The notes below the pieces were generated by a model. The model was not told where the DNA came from and did no database searches. It saw only the letters and a program-made list of their open reading frames with translations. Source: Leifsonia sp. PS1209 (GTDB lineage Bacteria > Actinomycetota > Actinomycetes > Actinomycetales > Microbacteriaceae). From it: DNA of 64,000 nucleotides. Location: assembly GCF_012317045.1 (NCBI RefSeq), contig NZ_CP051154.1:2046001-2110000 (forward strand). Direction: 5' to 3'. The position numbers and the translations under genes were made by a program. Of the stretch, positions 33,401 through 40,663 are shown piece by piece (within the stretch, counting starts at the first letter, position 1; each line of letters starts with the position of its first letter).

Positions 33401-34451
33401 CCCCTTCGTGCTGCACGTGTCGTGCACGCTCGACGACGCATCCGGATCGCGGAGCACCTGGGACGGAGACGTCACCCTCGGCGGCACGCAGCCGCTCCAG
33501 AAGGTCGTCGCCGGGATCGCGGCCGGCTCCGTGTGCGCCGTGACAGAGCCGGGCGCCGGGGGAGCGAACGCGTCCGTCGTCTCACCGGGCGAGGTCACCG
33601 TCGGCTCGGGCGACACGGTCACCGTGACCGCCACCAACACGTTCCTCACCGGCGCGATCCACGTCGACAAGGTGCGCACGGGAGACGGGGCCGACCTGTA
33701 CGGCGCCGGACCGTTCACCGTGGCGCTGGCCTGCGTGCATCCGGTGGACGGGGTGCCGACGCCCGTGGTCGTGCCGGGCGGGGCGACGAGGACGCTCAGC
33801 GCGGACACCGCGTACTCCGCGGACTACGAGCTGCTTCCCGCCGACGCCGTCTGTCTACTGCGCGAGACAGGAGCAGCGGGGGCGACGTCCTCCCAGGTGC
33901 TCGACGAGAACGGCGAACCCGCCGGCCCGACCCTGGTCGTGGCGGGGGAGACGGTGACGCTGAACGTCGTCAACACGTTCGACGTCGGCTCGCTGACCGT
34001 GCACAAGGTCATCGCCGGCGACGGGGCGGGGGAACGCGGCGGTGGCTCCTTCGTCGTCCATCTGAGCTGCACCGCCGCCATCGACGGGATGCCGGCGCCG
34101 GTCGCGATCCCCGGCGGCCCCGACCGCACGCTCTCGCGCTCCACATCGCTGACGGCCGAGTACACGGACCTTCCGGCGGGAGCGACCTGCCGGGTCACCG
34201 AGAGCTCCGACGGCGGAGCGGACCGCACCACGATCACCCCGAACGACGGTGACGGCTCGGTCGGGGTGGTCACCGTCGGCGACGCCGTGCCCGTGGACAT
34301 CACTGTCACCAACACGTTCGACCCCGCCGCTCCGGCGCTCTCCGACACCGGTTCCGACACGCTCCCGGTCGCCATCCTGGCGCTCGCGCTGCTCGGTGCC
34401 GGGCTACTGATCCGCAGAAGACACGACCGTGACGCTCGGGAGGAACGATGA
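27441..34451 (+). CDS. giant sorted surface protein with DUF11 and DUF5979 repeats
   Basis: A 2,336-residue secreted, wall-anchored protein, the largest gene here. The signal peptide is residues 1-36 (RR, then ALAALLVLAMIPVAAAPAAAE). Residues about 40-1700 are Thr/Pro/Ser/Val-rich domains that recur every 150-250 residues; each opens with a K(S/T) motif, such as LTLTKTASAT, TTASKSFDPT, AATKSFNPNP and VTLSKTWEGG. A DUF11-like domain with VTNTGAIAVTDPVITDQLPTD sits near 1355. Five DUF5979 repeats (about 1748-2293) each hold two cysteines in a similar place, such as LRC and AEC, and end in VTNTF or similar. The tail has LSDTG (2300-2304), a membrane helix and RRRHDR, i.e. a sortase signal of class-E type. 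The role is probably adhesion or fimbria-like structure; that is inferred. Confidence 0.85.
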   Translation: MMRSARRSGAGRLAGGALAALLVLAMIPVAAAPAAAEGPSELTLTKTASATTVAPGETFTYTLEVGCSAVDIGTGCTNATLTDSVPGAFEVVSVSVGTGLSAETPQVSGQDVTVVFNSPLDDPPGAIGLPASATGVVTITVRARDDLPFEASGIPVPNSAELTATNQLAPADSTASVTPIVPLDLATTASKSFDPTGAPADPGTPTTLTLTGTNTSNAGVDSIVLTDPPDPTATPNPFDHLALDSLGTVTFPAPADQVQVDVWDGTKWVLGTPGPTAVLPGGVPADGVSGVRITFSNSAGEPIPADASGSVEVNLVQRPDVADLTAAFVVDNTVQSEVTHGTDTATGTASADYTIQSSVVTVAATKSFNPNPIVAGDPTTVTIGGTNQSAVPLTELSFTEPTLTGADPFADGFPAGTSFAGFTSGVEWPDGATGVSVHYYYADGTDEVLTSTTPDSIPAPDPAKSVARFSVTFTGTIPPGASASIPFTLDTDAGITTDSTTISNSQTVDGTSASGTTGTATATADLTVYTSRLDTTIGKVISPNEIASSAGEFVTVQLPASTSPFPQSTVDATTIVVQDPPGDPPALTDWWNHFDATAITQTAVPAGSTLTIQYWDGTQWVDLPGAVGIAGPTVFSMDIPADLQDDIQGLRFVYTAPDGFPPGTTVQPNVTMSLRDQLRDGSGPATGTDETIENCAASSATGVGGESASAVIPSPCPVVDLIAGVLPGGDDFLTKSWAAPKVLTARSEAQTTATLDWSTGGRANLGTMVISDPSDPATTALSDSVFNAFDLVGIPAITAAQDPHLIYDQVTSVQLYNGTAWVDAANDPCPAACIGTFPGLTLTAAEQASTVGMRMTYAESPDRASASAGDPTAPPVGSGVARSTGNDRAIVLTFQLRDEVRAPVTTPDPVIATRLYNTGTAGEIENTARATGTSSVDGSTVTDTAADIVRLLDVPLNVTLSKTWEGGPLGVPQAGVDPALYPSGRITLVATNTTAASVDNLTISDPAPGSSSTPFEVFDLVKFESIGVPAGATASTVELTTAGGVTTGYSIADALALTPAQLADVVSLRVVHTGRIQAGEASTVVFDTRLRATGRTSGDPVTAAEFSPVENVAQAGVSDEGGAAGGSPTTNASGSIELADGVLTVATSKTIVPAQQTEPDDSPVTVTMSGQPGGTVRARRITLSDASGTFWNAFDFVGFSTPLALTAPIDRVQIDVCTGRSFGDPTADCEADGGTWILGVRQTEADANASPLPAGVTADQVEGIRFVFTQLNGDLLQPSPLQTVAISAQRRADLRSGGPVPSDLSTNAPAPGESAAGTFTNTVDALAEGTFETGGPPYTATDSSTAIVQYLHATSAVQVSKSPAGVQQPGTVIPYTLTVTNTGAIAVTDPVITDQLPTDAVGPLLVFDPFADPGTSPYSYALAGAAPAPPGGPPMPTDPADVDATVSQAGARIQFTFPLGTVLEVGQTYTITIALMFRTGLAAGTNVTNTLSVAGDRPFDSCGGTLDPATGACSTDTTVTVETAGALRGIKGVRATDTELGVESTNPAVTCVPDADGFYAGPCVPITKPGGTEVWRLNLINTGTLPMDRMVAIDKLPTPGDTGVLTPLPRGSEFRPTYTGSAVLASAPPGATLAQYYTTDAAPCTDDLSTTGVACPPGAWTPWDAAVDPTTVTGLKFVVTFDPTIAPGGAIAIDVTTRTPAVPPTGLDDPIAWNTVGVAGRVLVGATPTVTAQTEGNKVGVALATGPVSVIKQVTGAGAGYAPATFTGELRCVSAGVALDPIPVTLTPGTPVTVDDLPWGAECTVVEDDAGQTSGTATQVVVGTGTDPVPVISVTNVYDLAGLVVVKSVDSNAVDQDGTPIAYGPFTVTVDCTFLGAAVYADGYGPLRPMTADLTDGEALTLSGLPAGASCVVTETDAKGAASTTTTTVTSGGTTGPTAGDSTTVVLTPDAGTDPTSTVTVTNTFGVGAIRLVKVVDGAGGAAFGAGPFVLHVSCTLDDASGSRSTWDGDVTLGGTQPLQKVVAGIAAGSVCAVTEPGAGGANASVVSPGEVTVGSGDTVTVTATNTFLTGAIHVDKVRTGDGADLYGAGPFTVALACVHPVDGVPTPVVVPGGATRTLSADTAYSADYELLPADAVCLLRETGAAGATSSQVLDENGEPAGPTLVVAGETVTLNVVNTFDVGSLTVHKVIAGDGAGERGGGSFVVHLSCTAAIDGMPAPVAIPGGPDRTLSRSTSLTAEYTDLPAGATCRVTESSDGGADRTTITPNDGDGSVGVVTVGDAVPVDITVTNTFDPAAPALSDTGSDTLPVAILALALLGAGLLIRRRHDRDAREER

Positions 34452-34654
34452 CGGAATTCGAGATCCCGCTGGGGAATGCGCCCCGCTGCGGCGAGAACAT
34501 CCACCTGGTGCGGTGGACCAGGAGCGCCGACGGGTGGGCGGCAGAGACGCTGCTCGCCACCTATGTGTCGAGCACGCACGACGAGTGGGTGGTCGACCAG
34601 TCCGGTCAGGAGCGTCGCCTCTGCCGACCGGAGTGGGCGTTGTTCGCCCTGTGA
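34448..34654 (+). CDS. small protein translationally coupled to the giant surface protein
   Basis: Encodes 68 residues: MTEFEIPLGNAPRCGENIHLVRWTRSADGWAAETLLATYVSSTHDEWVV and RRLCRPEWALFAL. The ATG overlaps the stop of the giant gene as ATGA, so translation is coupled. It has two cysteines and no signal peptide. I do not recognise it. A role with the surface protein or in a metal-binding capacity is only a guess. Confidence 0.65.
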   Translation: MTEFEIPLGNAPRCGENIHLVRWTRSADGWAAETLLATYVSSTHDEWVVDQSGQERRLCRPEWALFAL

Positions 34655-34666
34655 GCCGTTCCCCTC

Positions 34667-35167
34667 ATGCACGCGCGACCTGAACCGCTGTCGCCGGAAC
34701 TCCCGGCGACGGTGTCGATGACGCTCGCCGACTTCGTCAACGTGGACGACTCCGGCAAGGCGAACATGGTCGGGGCCGGGCTGCGCATCCTGACCGTCAC
34801 GCCGGCCGGAACCGCGTCGGTGCCGTTCGCGGTGTGGGCGACGGTCGCGCTGCCCACGCGCCCCGCGCATCCGGTGATCGTCGAGCTGACACTGGCTGCC
34901 GCGAACGGCGACAGCGTCCGGATCGCGGACGGGGACGGCGGCAGCATCGAGGTGCGGATCGCCAGGACGGTGCGGTTCACCGCTGGCGCGTCGCCCGGGA
35001 TCGACGTGCCGGCCGGTGTGCTGCCCGCCACCCATGTCATCGCCGCCAACTTCAGTTCCGGCCTGCACTTCGCCGCAGGCGCCGGCTATCGCTGGCAGAT
35101 CGAACTGGACGGCCAGGTGGCCGCGGTCTACCCGTTCTACGTCACAACCGAGTACCCACCCCAGTGA
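34667..35167 (+). CDS. conserved beta-rich protein of unknown function
   Basis: A 166-residue protein, mostly beta strands: VSMTLADFVNVDDSGKANMVGAGLRILTV, FAVWATVALPTRPAHPVIVELTL, VRFTAGASPGIDVPAGVLPATHVIAANF and YRWQIELDGQVAAVYPFYV. It resembles a family, possibly DUF6941, of single-domain beta proteins seen in actinomycetes; I am not certain of the family name. The start at 34667 is the one used; the conserved sequence begins about 15 residues in, so a later ATG (34721) is possible. It follows the coupled 68-residue gene by 12 bases and precedes a DUF1254 gene by 11, so all are likely one operon. Confidence 0.65.
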   Translation: MHARPEPLSPELPATVSMTLADFVNVDDSGKANMVGAGLRILTVTPAGTASVPFAVWATVALPTRPAHPVIVELTLAAANGDSVRIADGDGGSIEVRIARTVRFTAGASPGIDVPAGVLPATHVIAANFSSGLHFAAGAGYRWQIELDGQVAAVYPFYVTTEYPPQ

Positions 35168-35178
35168 AAGGAACAAAC

Positions 35179-36612
35179 ATGAGCGACCAGCACGCCTCCC
35201 CGCTCGTCCGGCAGATCAACGACGGCAACTGGCTGCCCCAGGAGGAGGCCGAGGCGTTGCGGGCCGAGTTGTACTACCAGCGCGCGATCCACACGTACTT
35301 CACGATGCAGCCGGCGCTGAACGTGATCGGGATGCGCGACGGCTCGGAAGCGCAGTTCGGCAGCGGATACAACGTCCTGCCGATCTGGAAGGACAGGATG
35401 GACAGCCGCACCTGGGTACCCACGCCCAACGCGGACGTGATCTACGCGATGAGCTACCTCGATCTGCGGGAGACCGGGCCGTTGGTGGTGAACGCACCGG
35501 CGAACGTGATCGGGATGTTCACCGACTTCTTCCAGCGCACCATCACCGACGTCGGCGCCATCGGTCCCGACCGGGCCCGCGGCGGGCTCTACCTTCTGCT
35601 GCCGCCCGGCTACGACGGACACGTCCCCGGCGGGTACTTCACCTTCCGCTCGTCGACGTTCAACGTCTTCCTGTTCTTCCGCACGATCATGGGCCAGGGG
35701 GACGGCGAGCCCGATCCCGCGGCCGGCGTGGCCGTCGCCGAGCGCACCAGGATCTTTCCGCTGTGGACGGAGGAGAAAGACGCCCTGCCGATGGAGTTCC
35801 CGAACGCCAGCGGCATCCGGCTCGACATGATGTACCCGACCGATGCCACGTACTGGACGAAGCTCAAGGAATTCGTCGACGTCGAGCCCGTCTCGGCGAT
35901 CGACCCCGAACTGCGGGGCGTCCTCGCCTCGATCGGGATCGTCAAAGGTCAGCCCTTCGAGCCGACCGGCTGGCAGAGCGAGCAGTTGCAGCGCGCGGTC
36001 GAGACGGCGCCGAAGATGATCCTCGCCCTCGCCCAGCTCGGCAGGGACGACCAGCGCAATCGCTACTACCACGACCGGCAGTGGGAGCAGGCGTGGGCGG
36101 GCGGCACCGCGGAGTGGATGCAGGAGAGCTACCTCGACGTCAACACCCGGGCGCGCTTCTTCCAGTACGCGTACTCGTCTGCGCCGGCCATGAACATCCA
36201 CTCGACCGGCGCGGGATCCAAGTACCCGTTCACCTACCGGGATGCGGACGGCGACTTCCTCACCGGTTCGTCCACCTACCGGCTGCACCTGCCGGCGAAC
36301 ATCCCGGCCGGGCTGTTCTGGGCGGCGACGGCGTACAACGTCATCGACGGCACGATGCCGGAGACGGAGCAGCTGCTTCCGTCGACGAACGGCTACTACG
36401 AGATCCCGCAGAACGACGACGGTTCCATCGACCTCTGGTTCGGGCCGGCCAAGCCGCAGGATGTCACGGACGCCGCGTTCGTGCAGACCGTTCCGGGGCG
36501 CGACTTCATCGTCGCCTTCCGGCTCTACGGCACGACCAGCGAGTTCTACGACCAGACCTGGCGGCCGGACGACCTGGTGAAGGTTCCCGACGGTTCAGAC
36601 GTGGGCGGATGA
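35179..36612 (+). CDS. DUF1254/DUF1214 domain protein
   Basis: A 477-residue protein. The N-terminal half is DUF1254-like (PADVIYAMSYLDLRETGPLVVNAP type: TPNADVIYAMSYLDL, then GMFTDFFQRTITDVGAIGPDR, YLLLPPGYDGHVPGGYFTF). The C-terminal half is DUF1214-like (GSSTYRLHLPANIPAGLFWAATAYN, ETEQLLPSTNGYYEI, DLWFGPAKP, GRDFIVAFRLYG). Many DUF1254 proteins are secreted, but no signal peptide is visible here, so it should be cytoplasmic. GAAAGGAACAAAC before the ATG is the ribosome site. The last 18 bases overlap the 3' end of the opposing ltrA gene. Function unknown. Confidence 0.9.
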   Translation: MSDQHASPLVRQINDGNWLPQEEAEALRAELYYQRAIHTYFTMQPALNVIGMRDGSEAQFGSGYNVLPIWKDRMDSRTWVPTPNADVIYAMSYLDLRETGPLVVNAPANVIGMFTDFFQRTITDVGAIGPDRARGGLYLLLPPGYDGHVPGGYFTFRSSTFNVFLFFRTIMGQGDGEPDPAAGVAVAERTRIFPLWTEEKDALPMEFPNASGIRLDMMYPTDATYWTKLKEFVDVEPVSAIDPELRGVLASIGIVKGQPFEPTGWQSEQLQRAVETAPKMILALAQLGRDDQRNRYYHDRQWEQAWAGGTAEWMQESYLDVNTRARFFQYAYSSAPAMNIHSTGAGSKYPFTYRDADGDFLTGSSTYRLHLPANIPAGLFWAATAYNVIDGTMPETEQLLPSTNGYYEIPQNDDGSIDLWFGPAKPQDVTDAAFVQTVPGRDFIVAFRLYGTTSEFYDQTWRPDDLVKVPDGSDVGG

Positions 36613-37800
36613 CGCATCCGGTGCCGGACGCCGCCGACGCCGGTTCAGCGCATCCGACAGCACGACCACGAGCAGCACCAGGTTCACCGCCCAGCTGAGC
36701 CCGAGCGGGGTGAGCACCGGGGTGAGAGCGAACAGCGCGAGCACCACCGCCGCGCCGATCAGCTGCGCGATCAGCCACGATCCGCCGACCGCGCGGCGGA
36801 AGAGCGCGTTCGCGACGAGGTAGAGCGCCGCAGCGCCGGTGAGCAGCCCGGCCGCCCAGAGCTCGGTGTCCCCGGTCGGGTCGTGCAGCACCAGACCGTC
36901 GGCGACCGCCGTCAGCACGATGCCGAACACGAACAGGATCGGGATGTACGTGAACGCCGTCTGCGCGATCATCCCGCGCTCGTCCGCCTGTTCGAGGAAC
37001 TCGCTGCCGCGACGCTGGTTGTGGGTGAAGTAGAGCAGCCACATCAGCACGGTCCCGGCGAACGCGGCGACGAAGGCGCCGAACGTCGCCGCGTCGATCC
37101 TGCCGGTGCCGAAGGTGGACCCGGTGACGACGATGGATTCGCCGAGCGCGATGATCACGAACAGGCTGACCCGCTCGGACATGTGCTCGCCGGAGACGTT
37201 CCAGGTCTGCAGGTCCGATGTGCCGAGGCCGGGTGTCCAGAACCGGGCTCTCGGCCCGATCAGGTCGATCACGAGGGCCGCGAGCCAGACCCAGAGGCGT
37301 GCGTCCTCCGGCACGAAGGCCCCCGCGATCCAGACGGCTCCCGCCGCGGCGTGCCACACGCTGATGCGGACGAAGTTCACGGCGTGGTCGGGCTGGGTGC
37401 GCGCGAACGCGAAGATCGTGAACAGGCTGCGGCTCAGCTGCAACGCCACCATGCTCACTGCGAACAGGAGCGCACGGTCGCCGAACGCCTCCGGGATCGC
37501 GATCGACACGAGCATCCCGAAGAACATCATCACGATGAAAAGCGCTCGCACGGCGCCGGTCTCTGGGTTGAGCCAGCTCGACGCCCAGGTCGTGTACACC
37601 CACATCCACCACACCATGCATCCCAGGACCAGGGTGTGAACGAGTTCGAGGCCGCTCTGCTCGTGGATCAGGATGTGCGACACCTGCGTGATGGCGAACA
37701 CGAACACGAGGTCGAAGAACAGCTCGATGTACGTGACGCGGTGCGAGGCGTCCCCGGTCGCCGGCCGCAGGAGGTCGGCGGAGAATCCGATGCGCGGCAT
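36595..37800 (-). CDS. ltrA: low-temperature-requirement A (LtrA)-type membrane protein
   Basis: A 401-residue integral membrane protein with about ten to twelve hydrophobic segments. Diagnostic parts are VTYIELFFDLVFVFAITQVSH near the start, WWMWVYTTWASSWLNPE, EHMSERVSLFVIIALGESIVVTGS and FTHNQRRGSEFLEQ. LtrA was named for a Listeria low-temperature phenotype; its biochemical role is unknown. A -10-like TACTCT (37812-37807, minus strand) is 6 bases before the ATG at 37800, suggesting leaderless expression. Its stop overlaps the DUF1254 gene. Confidence 0.92.
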   Translation of the reverse strand: MPRIGFSADLLRPATGDASHRVTYIELFFDLVFVFAITQVSHILIHEQSGLELVHTLVLGCMVWWMWVYTTWASSWLNPETGAVRALFIVMMFFGMLVSIAIPEAFGDRALLFAVSMVALQLSRSLFTIFAFARTQPDHAVNFVRISVWHAAAGAVWIAGAFVPEDARLWVWLAALVIDLIGPRARFWTPGLGTSDLQTWNVSGEHMSERVSLFVIIALGESIVVTGSTFGTGRIDAATFGAFVAAFAGTVLMWLLYFTHNQRRGSEFLEQADERGMIAQTAFTYIPILFVFGIVLTAVADGLVLHDPTGDTELWAAGLLTGAAALYLVANALFRRAVGGSWLIAQLIGAAVVLALFALTPVLTPLGLSWAVNLVLLVVVLSDALNRRRRRPAPDASSAHV

Positions 37801-37885
37801 GAGGTCAGAGTAGCCGCGATTGCCCGACGACGTTTCGGCTCATAGTCTGAGATCTCCCGCGCTGTGCCGACCGGAGGAGGCTGCG

Positions 37886-38515
37886 ATGGAACGGCCCGTG
37901 AGGGTCACGCCCACCGGCGACGGGCTGTCGCGGCGGGGCTGGCTGATCCTGGTCGCCGTCACGGCCGCGATCGGCGTCGCCGTCCTGGTGTTCGGGATCG
38001 CCACCGTCGGGCTTCCCGCCGGAGGGGCGCGGGCCGCTGCCTCATCCTCCTCGCCGGCCGCCGCACCGCATCCACCGTTGCCGCCGCCCGCTCCGACTCC
38101 GCTCGGCCTCCCGCCGCGCCCGACCGCGACCCACGTCGCCACCGTGCCGTCGCAGCCGGTCGGTTCGCTGAAGCCCGGCGATTGCCTGCAGACCTACGAC
38201 TCGAAGTGGGCGGACGCATATCCGGTGGTCGACTGTGCCGAGCGGCATATCGCGCAGTTGCTGACCACGGGCTCACTCCCGCAGCCGGCCGGCGCGGCGT
38301 TCCCCGGCAAGGATGCCCTGGACACCCAGGTCAGCAGCCTCTGCGAACCGTTCCTGAACTGGGACTGGGTCGCCCGCTGGAACGAGGACGTCCAGCTCGA
38401 CCTCCGCTACCCGGACACGAGCGAGAAGTGGGCGACCGGCGACCGCACGTATTACTGCATCGTCTACACGTTCTCCCGGCACGAACTCACCGGCAGCGCG
38501 GTCGCCGGCCAGTGA
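37886..38515 (+). CDS. septum formation family membrane protein
   Basis: A 209-residue protein with a short cytoplasmic N-terminus, one membrane segment (about 20-42, GWLILVAVTAAIGVAVLVFGIA), a Pro/Ser/Ala-rich linker (50-90) and an extracytoplasmic domain. That domain has LKPGDCLQTYDSKWADAYPVVDCAERHIAQLL, with paired cysteines. The pattern fits the septum-formation domain (PF13845) of actinomycetes. Four cysteines likely form disulfides. A role in division or envelope is family-based only. GGAGGAGG precedes the ATG. Confidence 0.85.
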   Translation: MERPVRVTPTGDGLSRRGWLILVAVTAAIGVAVLVFGIATVGLPAGGARAAASSSSPAAAPHPPLPPPAPTPLGLPPRPTATHVATVPSQPVGSLKPGDCLQTYDSKWADAYPVVDCAERHIAQLLTTGSLPQPAGAAFPGKDALDTQVSSLCEPFLNWDWVARWNEDVQLDLRYPDTSEKWATGDRTYYCIVYTFSRHELTGSAVAGQ

Positions 38516-38540
38516 CGCCGCCGGCGCACGCGGGGGAGCG

Positions 38541-39803
38541 TCACACGCGCGCTCTGCGGCGGCGCAGCACCACGAGTCGCCCGACCGCCCCGACGACGAG
38601 CACGCAGATCCCCACCCCGATGGACACCAGCGGAAGCGTCGCGACGAGCACGATGCAGCCGAGCGCGCCCAGCACCTGCACCGGCTTCGGATACCGGCGG
38701 TGCTGCCGGTCCTGGGTGAACGCGGCGACGTTGGCGACGAAGTAGTAGAGCAGCACACCGAACGACGAGAACCCGATGGCGGCGCGCAGGTCGACGGTCA
38801 CCACGAGAAGGCTGACCACGACCGCCAGCGCGATCTCGGCGTGGTGCGGCACCTTGTGCACCGGATGCACGGCGGCCAGCCAGGCGGGGAGGTCCCGGTT
38901 CCTCGCCATCGCGAGGCTGGTGCGCCCGATCCCGGCGATCAGCGCGAGCAGCGCCCCGAGCGCGGCGGCCGCCGCGCCGATCCTGACGACGGGCGCCGCC
39001 CAGGTCCAGTCGGTGGGCGCGACGACATCGGCCAGGGGAGCAGTGGATGCGGCGAGCCGCTCCGGCCCGAGGACGAGCAGCAGCGTGACCGCGACCAGGA
39101 TGTACACGACGAGCGCGAGCGCCAGCGCGCCGAGGATCGCGCGCGGGATGGTGCGTGCAGGATCCTTCACCTCTTCGCCCATCGTGGCGATGCGGGCGTA
39201 CCCGGCGAACGCGAAGAACAGCAGCCCGGCCGCCTGCAGGATGCCGTACCAGCCGTGGTCGAACATCCCGAGCCCCAGGTCGGCGCGCGGTGTGCCGGTG
39301 GCGGTGAGCCCCGCGATGACGACCAGCGCGAGGACGGCGAGCACGAACACCACGATGATCCTGGTGAGCCCGGCGGTGCGGGAGACGCCGAAATAGTTCA
39401 CGGCGGCCAGGGCGAGGATCGCGGCGACCGCGACGGGCTTCTCCCATCCGGCAGGGGCCGCGTATGCGGCGAAGGTCAGGGCCATCGCCGCGCAGCTGGC
39501 CGTCTTGCCGATCACGAACGCCCATCCGGCGAGGAATGCCGCCCACTCGCCGAGCCGTTCCCTCCCGTAGACGTACGTGCCGCCCGAGGTCGGGTACTGC
39601 GCGGCCAGCTGCGCCGACGACGACGCGTTGCAGTATGCGACCACCGCAGCGATAGCCAGCCCGATCAGCAACCCGGCGCCGGCCGCGGCGGCCGCCGGAG
39701 CGAACGCGGCGAAGATCCCGGCCCCGATCATCGACCCGAGCCCGATGACGACCGCGTCGCCGAGGCCGAGCCGCCGCGCCAGCGGACCGCTCCGGATGGT
39801 CAT
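38541..39803 (-). CDS. APC superfamily amino-acid permease
   Basis: A 420-residue transporter with about twelve membrane segments. The first helix carries the substrate motif GLGSMIGAGIFAAFAPAAAA. Later pieces typical of the family are GGTYVYGRERLGEWAAFLAGWAFVIGKTASCAA, FFAFAGYARIATMGEEVKDPARTIPRAIL and RTSLAMARNRDLPAWLAAVHPVHKVPHHAE. It should carry amino acids or polyamines into the cell. The specific substrate is unknown. The gene is isolated, convergent with the septum-formation gene. Confidence 0.9.
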   Translation of the reverse strand: MTIRSGPLARRLGLGDAVVIGLGSMIGAGIFAAFAPAAAAAGAGLLIGLAIAAVVAYCNASSSAQLAAQYPTSGGTYVYGRERLGEWAAFLAGWAFVIGKTASCAAMALTFAAYAAPAGWEKPVAVAAILALAAVNYFGVSRTAGLTRIIVVFVLAVLALVVIAGLTATGTPRADLGLGMFDHGWYGILQAAGLLFFAFAGYARIATMGEEVKDPARTIPRAILGALALALVVYILVAVTLLLVLGPERLAASTAPLADVVAPTDWTWAAPVVRIGAAAAALGALLALIAGIGRTSLAMARNRDLPAWLAAVHPVHKVPHHAEIALAVVVSLLVVTVDLRAAIGFSSFGVLLYYFVANVAAFTQDRQHRRYPKPVQVLGALGCIVLVATLPLVSIGVGICVLVVGAVGRLVVLRRRRARV

Positions 39804-39946
39804 CGAGCGTCTCCGTTTCGCAAGGGGGTTCTCGCATCCACGGGCCGGACGGCCTGCCGCTGAATGCGCAGCACCAGAGTATCGGGCGCGTCGGACGGCA
39901 GGCTAGGCTCGACCACATCCGGATGCTGCACGGGGGAGGGGAGTGC

Positions 39947-40252
39947 ATGTCCGTCATCGAATGGGCGCTGCTCGAACTGCTCGTCTCGACTGACCCCGCC
40001 GCCCGGCTGTCCGCCCTGGTGATGGTGGCGACGGTGCTGGTGGCCTTCGCTCTTGCCGCGGTCGTGATCGCGAGTGCGGCGCGGGCAGTGGTGCGCACGG
40101 CCTCGGCGGCCACGGCCGTTCCGGGCGAGCGTCGCCGCGTCTCACCCGTCGGCGCAGCACCGCCACCCGCCGTCCGACGCGCTCCGCTCATCGGCCTCCC
40201 GGCGCCCCGCGCGCCCGGTCGCGCCATCGGCCGACCGCTGCGCGCGCTCTGA
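39947..40252 (+). CDS. small membrane protein, possibly DUF6412-like
   Basis: A 101-residue protein with one long hydrophobic segment (residues about 20-50, LSALVMVATVLVAFALAAVVIASAA) and an Arg/Pro-rich cytoplasmic tail ending GRAIGRPLRAL. It resembles small actinobacterial membrane proteins (perhaps DUF6412) encoded beside a YidC-like insertase in other genomes. Here the next gene is a 92-residue membrane protein, not a YidC. ATG at 39947 follows GGGGGAGGGGAG, a very strong ribosome site. Confidence 0.65.
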   Translation: MSVIEWALLELLVSTDPAARLSALVMVATVLVAFALAAVVIASAARAVVRTASAATAVPGERRRVSPVGAAPPPAVRRAPLIGLPAPRAPGRAIGRPLRAL

Positions 40253-40315
40253 CCTCCCCGTCCGCGCGGTGCGATCGGCACGACGACCGATCACCCACCG
40301 ACAACGGACGGACCC

Positions 40316-40594
40316 ATGAACGACGACTCCCTCTGGCGACGCCTCCACACGCGCGCCACCCTCTTCAGCGGCTGGACCTGGGTGGCCGCCGCATCCCTCA
40401 TCGGCTTCGAGACGCTCGACATCGTCTTCGGAGCCTTCATCCTCGCCCCCGAGCTGCTGCCGCTCGTGATCGTGGGGCTGGCGCTCGCGTGGGTGTTCCG
40501 GGAGCGGCTGCGCTCCGGGCGCGCGCGGCTGCGGGCGCGCATCCGGGTGGCGCGGATGGCGCGGGCGCGGCGGCGGGAGGGGAGTGGGCGGTGA
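40316..40594 (+). CDS. small membrane protein with Arg-rich tail
   Basis: A 92-residue protein with two hydrophobic segments (about 18-40, LFSGWTWVAAASLIGFETLDIVFG, and 42-60) and a very Arg-rich C-terminal 30 residues (RERLRSGRARLRARIRVARM). No family is recognised. The tail could bind nucleic acid or phospholipid. It follows the previous small membrane protein by 63 bases; they may share a transcript. Confidence 0.6.
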   Translation: MNDDSLWRRLHTRATLFSGWTWVAAASLIGFETLDIVFGAFILAPELLPLVIVGLALAWVFRERLRSGRARLRARIRVARMARARRREGSGR

Positions 40595-40663
40595 CGAGTG
40601 GGCATGTACTCTGCCCGCGCGAACGCGCAGGATGGACTTCTGCCCATCACGAGGAGAGCGCCC

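Noticed and set aside
31188..33416. 742-codon minus-strand frame opposite the surface-protein gene
   Set aside because: No ribosome site, biased composition, no known motif.
28241..34252. 2,003-codon plus-strand frame inside the giant surface-protein gene
   Set aside because: Arg/His/Gly-rich, no domain; frame shadow of the real gene, which has a signal peptide and a sorting signal.
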